In this document: in pieces, positions 6,307 to 7,515 of the stretch | Layout: each line of letters starts with the position of its first letter | Position numbering within the stretch: position 1 is the first letter of the stretch | NCBI GenBank assembly: GCA_013813955.1 | Contig: JACCQW010000015.1 | Location: 1 to 7,515 of the forward strand | Reading direction: 5' to 3' | Length of the DNA stretch: 7,515 bases | DNA from: Solirubrobacterales bacterium | Lineage (GTDB): Bacteria > Actinomycetota > Thermoleophilia > Solirubrobacterales > Solirubrobacteraceae | The notes under the pieces: generated by a model | Told to the model about the DNA's origin: nothing | What the model saw: only the letters and a program-made list of their open reading frames with translations | Database searches by the model: none | Made by a program: the position numbers and the translations under genes

Positions 6307-6312
6307 TACGGT
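6307..6312 (+). promoter_or_regulatory. weak candidate -10 for the glycoside hydrolase
   Basis: The plus strand reads TACGGT (fits TANNNT), 13 bases before the ATG at 6326 and 2 bases after the inverted repeat. A start about 7 bases further on would leave a leader of roughly 6 bases. No Shine-Dalgarno sequence precedes the ATG. The -35 position would fall at 6284-6289 and shows no consensus. The hexamer is short and degenerate, so this is tentative. Confidence 0.22.
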
Positions 6313-6325
6313 GGTTAATCCGCCG

Positions 6326-7515
6326 ATGCTCCGCATTGCCCTCCTCACCGCAGTCACCGCCGCATTCGGCGGCGCTGCCGGCGCCGTCCTCGCCGCCCCG
6401 GCGAGCGCAGGCTCCACCCAGGCGCTCACCTTCGAGGCCCCGCGCGACCTGCTCAACGCGCAGGCGCGGCCGGCCGCGCTGGCCGAGCTCGAGTCGCTGG
6501 GCGTGCGCTCGCTGCGGGTCATCCTCACGTGGGCCGCGGTCGCGCCGGGGGCCAACCTCGCCGAGCGCCCCTCCTTCGAGCCCACCGATCCGCGCGCCTA
6601 CAACTGGGGCGAGTACGACGCGCTGATGGCGGCCGCCAAGCAGCGCGGCTGGCCGGTGGTCCTGACCGTCTCCGGACCGGTGCCCAAGTGGGCCACCAAG
6701 GACAAGCGCGACACGCTCACGCGGCCCAGCCCGTCGGCCTTCGCGGCGTTCGTCACGGCCGTCGGGCGCCGCTACGGCGAGCAGGTCAGCACCTGGTCGA
6801 TCTGGAACGAGCCCAACCAGCCGCAGTTCCTGCGCCCGCAGTACGCCCGCGGCGGCCGGCCGGCGTCGCCGGGCATCTACCGCGGCCTCTTCCAGGCGGC
6901 GTTGCGCGGACTGCGCAAGGCCGGCCAGCAGGACGACACGGTGCTGCTCGGCGAGACGTCACCGCGCGGCACGACGCGCGTCGTGGCGCCGCTGACGTTC
7001 CTGCGCGGCACGCTGTGCCTGGACTCGAAGTACCGCAAGCGCAAGGGCTGCGGGATGCTCGACGCCGGCGGCTACGCGCACCACGCGTACACCACGCGGC
7101 AGGGCCCGTCCTTCAAGCCGCCCAGCCGCAACGACGTGACGATCGGCGTGCTCTCGCGCCTGACGACGGCGCTGGACCGCGCCTCCCGCGCCCGGGCGCT
7201 GCCGCGCCGCATGCCGCTGTACCTGACGGAGTTCGGGATCCAGTCCACGCCCGACCGTGACACCGGCGTCTCGCTGGCCCAGCAGGCCGAGTACTACGCG
7301 ATCGCCGAGCGCAGCGCCCGCGGCAACGCGCGCGTGGTGTCCTTCTCGCAGTACCTGCTGCGCGACGACCCGCCGACCGGGCCCAAGCAGTTTGGTGGCT
7401 TCGAGTCGGGCCTGCGCTTCGCCGGCGGGCGCCCCAAGCCGTCGCTGGCGGCCTTCCGCCTGCCGCTGGCCGCGCGCCGCTCCGGCGCGGGCTCCCGCGT
7501 CTCGCTGTGGGGCCG
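6326..7515 (+). CDS. secreted glycoside hydrolase, clan-A TIM-barrel type (3' end outside window)
   Basis: ATG at 6326 opens a frame that runs without a stop to the window edge, giving 396 residues. A Sec signal is clear: MLRIALL, an Ala/Gly-rich core, and APASA with cleavage likely after Ala28. The rest resembles (beta/alpha)8 glycosidases of clan GH-A (GH5/GH39-like). WSIWNEPNQ (157-165) supplies the likely acid/base Glu162, and YLTEFG (299-304) supplies the likely nucleophile Glu302. GYAHHAY (249-255) is a typical barrel substrate-site motif. C231 and C242 flank a very basic loop (KYRKRK) and could form a disulfide. After SQYLLRD (341-347) and a GGFESGL segment the barrel closes near residue 378. 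RVSLWG at the edge looks like the start of a C-terminal beta domain. The substrate is not determined. TAG at 6287-6289 limits the start; GTG at 6311 is a weaker alternative. Confidence 0.85.
   Translation, partial: MLRIALLTAVTAAFGGAAGAVLAAPASAGSTQALTFEAPRDLLNAQARPAALAELESLGVRSLRVILTWAAVAPGANLAERPSFEPTDPRAYNWGEYDALMAAAKQRGWPVVLTVSGPVPKWATKDKRDTLTRPSPSAFAAFVTAVGRRYGEQVSTWSIWNEPNQPQFLRPQYARGGRPASPGIYRGLFQAALRGLRKAGQQDDTVLLGETSPRGTTRVVAPLTFLRGTLCLDSKYRKRKGCGMLDAGGYAHHAYTTRQGPSFKPPSRNDVTIGVLSRLTTALDRASRARALPRRMPLYLTEFGIQSTPDRDTGVSLAQQAEYYAIAERSARGNARVVSFSQYLLRDDPPTGPKQFGGFESGLRFAGGRPKPSLAAFRLPLAARRSGAGSRVSLWG

Noticed and set aside
4989..6626. Long plus-strand open frame (about 545 codons) opposite the phosphotransferase
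   Set aside because: It crosses the intergenic gap and the start of the glycosidase in another frame, and its protein is Arg/Ala-rich without motifs. The minus strand has a complete kinase fold.
6529..7260. Plus-strand open frame (about 243 codons) inside the glycosidase
   Set aside because: Frame shadow. The frame starting at 6326 gives a signal peptide and both catalytic Glu motifs, whereas this one is Arg-rich with no motif.

Overview
This window is very GC-rich, with third codon positions almost all G or C, and looks like a high-GC actinobacterium. The protein types and the Arg/Lys-rich tails suggest Thermoleophilia (Solirubrobacterales-like), but that is an inference from style and not a proven placement. 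The DNA is almost entirely coding, with gaps of 9 to 163 bases. I see no RNA genes, mobile elements or CRISPR arrays.

Layout. The left end (1-1069, + strand) holds the last codons of a truncated gene, a CtaG-type copper/cytochrome oxidase assembly membrane protein, and a tiny, strongly basic 52-residue protein. These appear to be one tightly packed operon. It meets, stop codon against stop codon, a block of four minus-strand genes (1066-6275). Read in transcription order, from high to low coordinates, these are an APH/ACAD10-like phosphotransferase, a large membrane-anchored multicopper oxidase, an exported alpha/beta hydrolase with an Asp nucleophile, and a SnoaL/NTF2-fold protein. On the right, divergent from the phosphotransferase, a secreted clan-A-type glycoside hydrolase starts at 6326 and runs off the end of the window.

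How the genes may work together. CtaG and the multicopper oxidase both deal with copper outside the cytoplasmic membrane. Four products (CtaG, the oxidase, the alpha/beta hydrolase, the glycosidase) are membrane or exported proteins. The hydrolase and the SnoaL-like protein form a two-gene operon, because the Shine-Dalgarno sequence of the second overlaps the stop codon of the first. I see no evidence that the whole window is one pathway.

Most notable points. (1) The oxidase has four predicted transmembrane helices with clean positive-inside topology, then an internal twin-arginine signal, then the copper domains. This is the layout of a dual Sec/Tat-targeted protein, as in actinobacterial Rieske proteins. 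It ends in a Pro-rich linker and a very basic tail. (2) The 50-base divergent region at 6276-6325 contains a perfect 7-bp inverted repeat flanked by -10-like hexamers on both strands. (3) Two minus-strand genes carry a TANNNT hexamer exactly 7 bases before ATG, the geometry of leaderless promoters.
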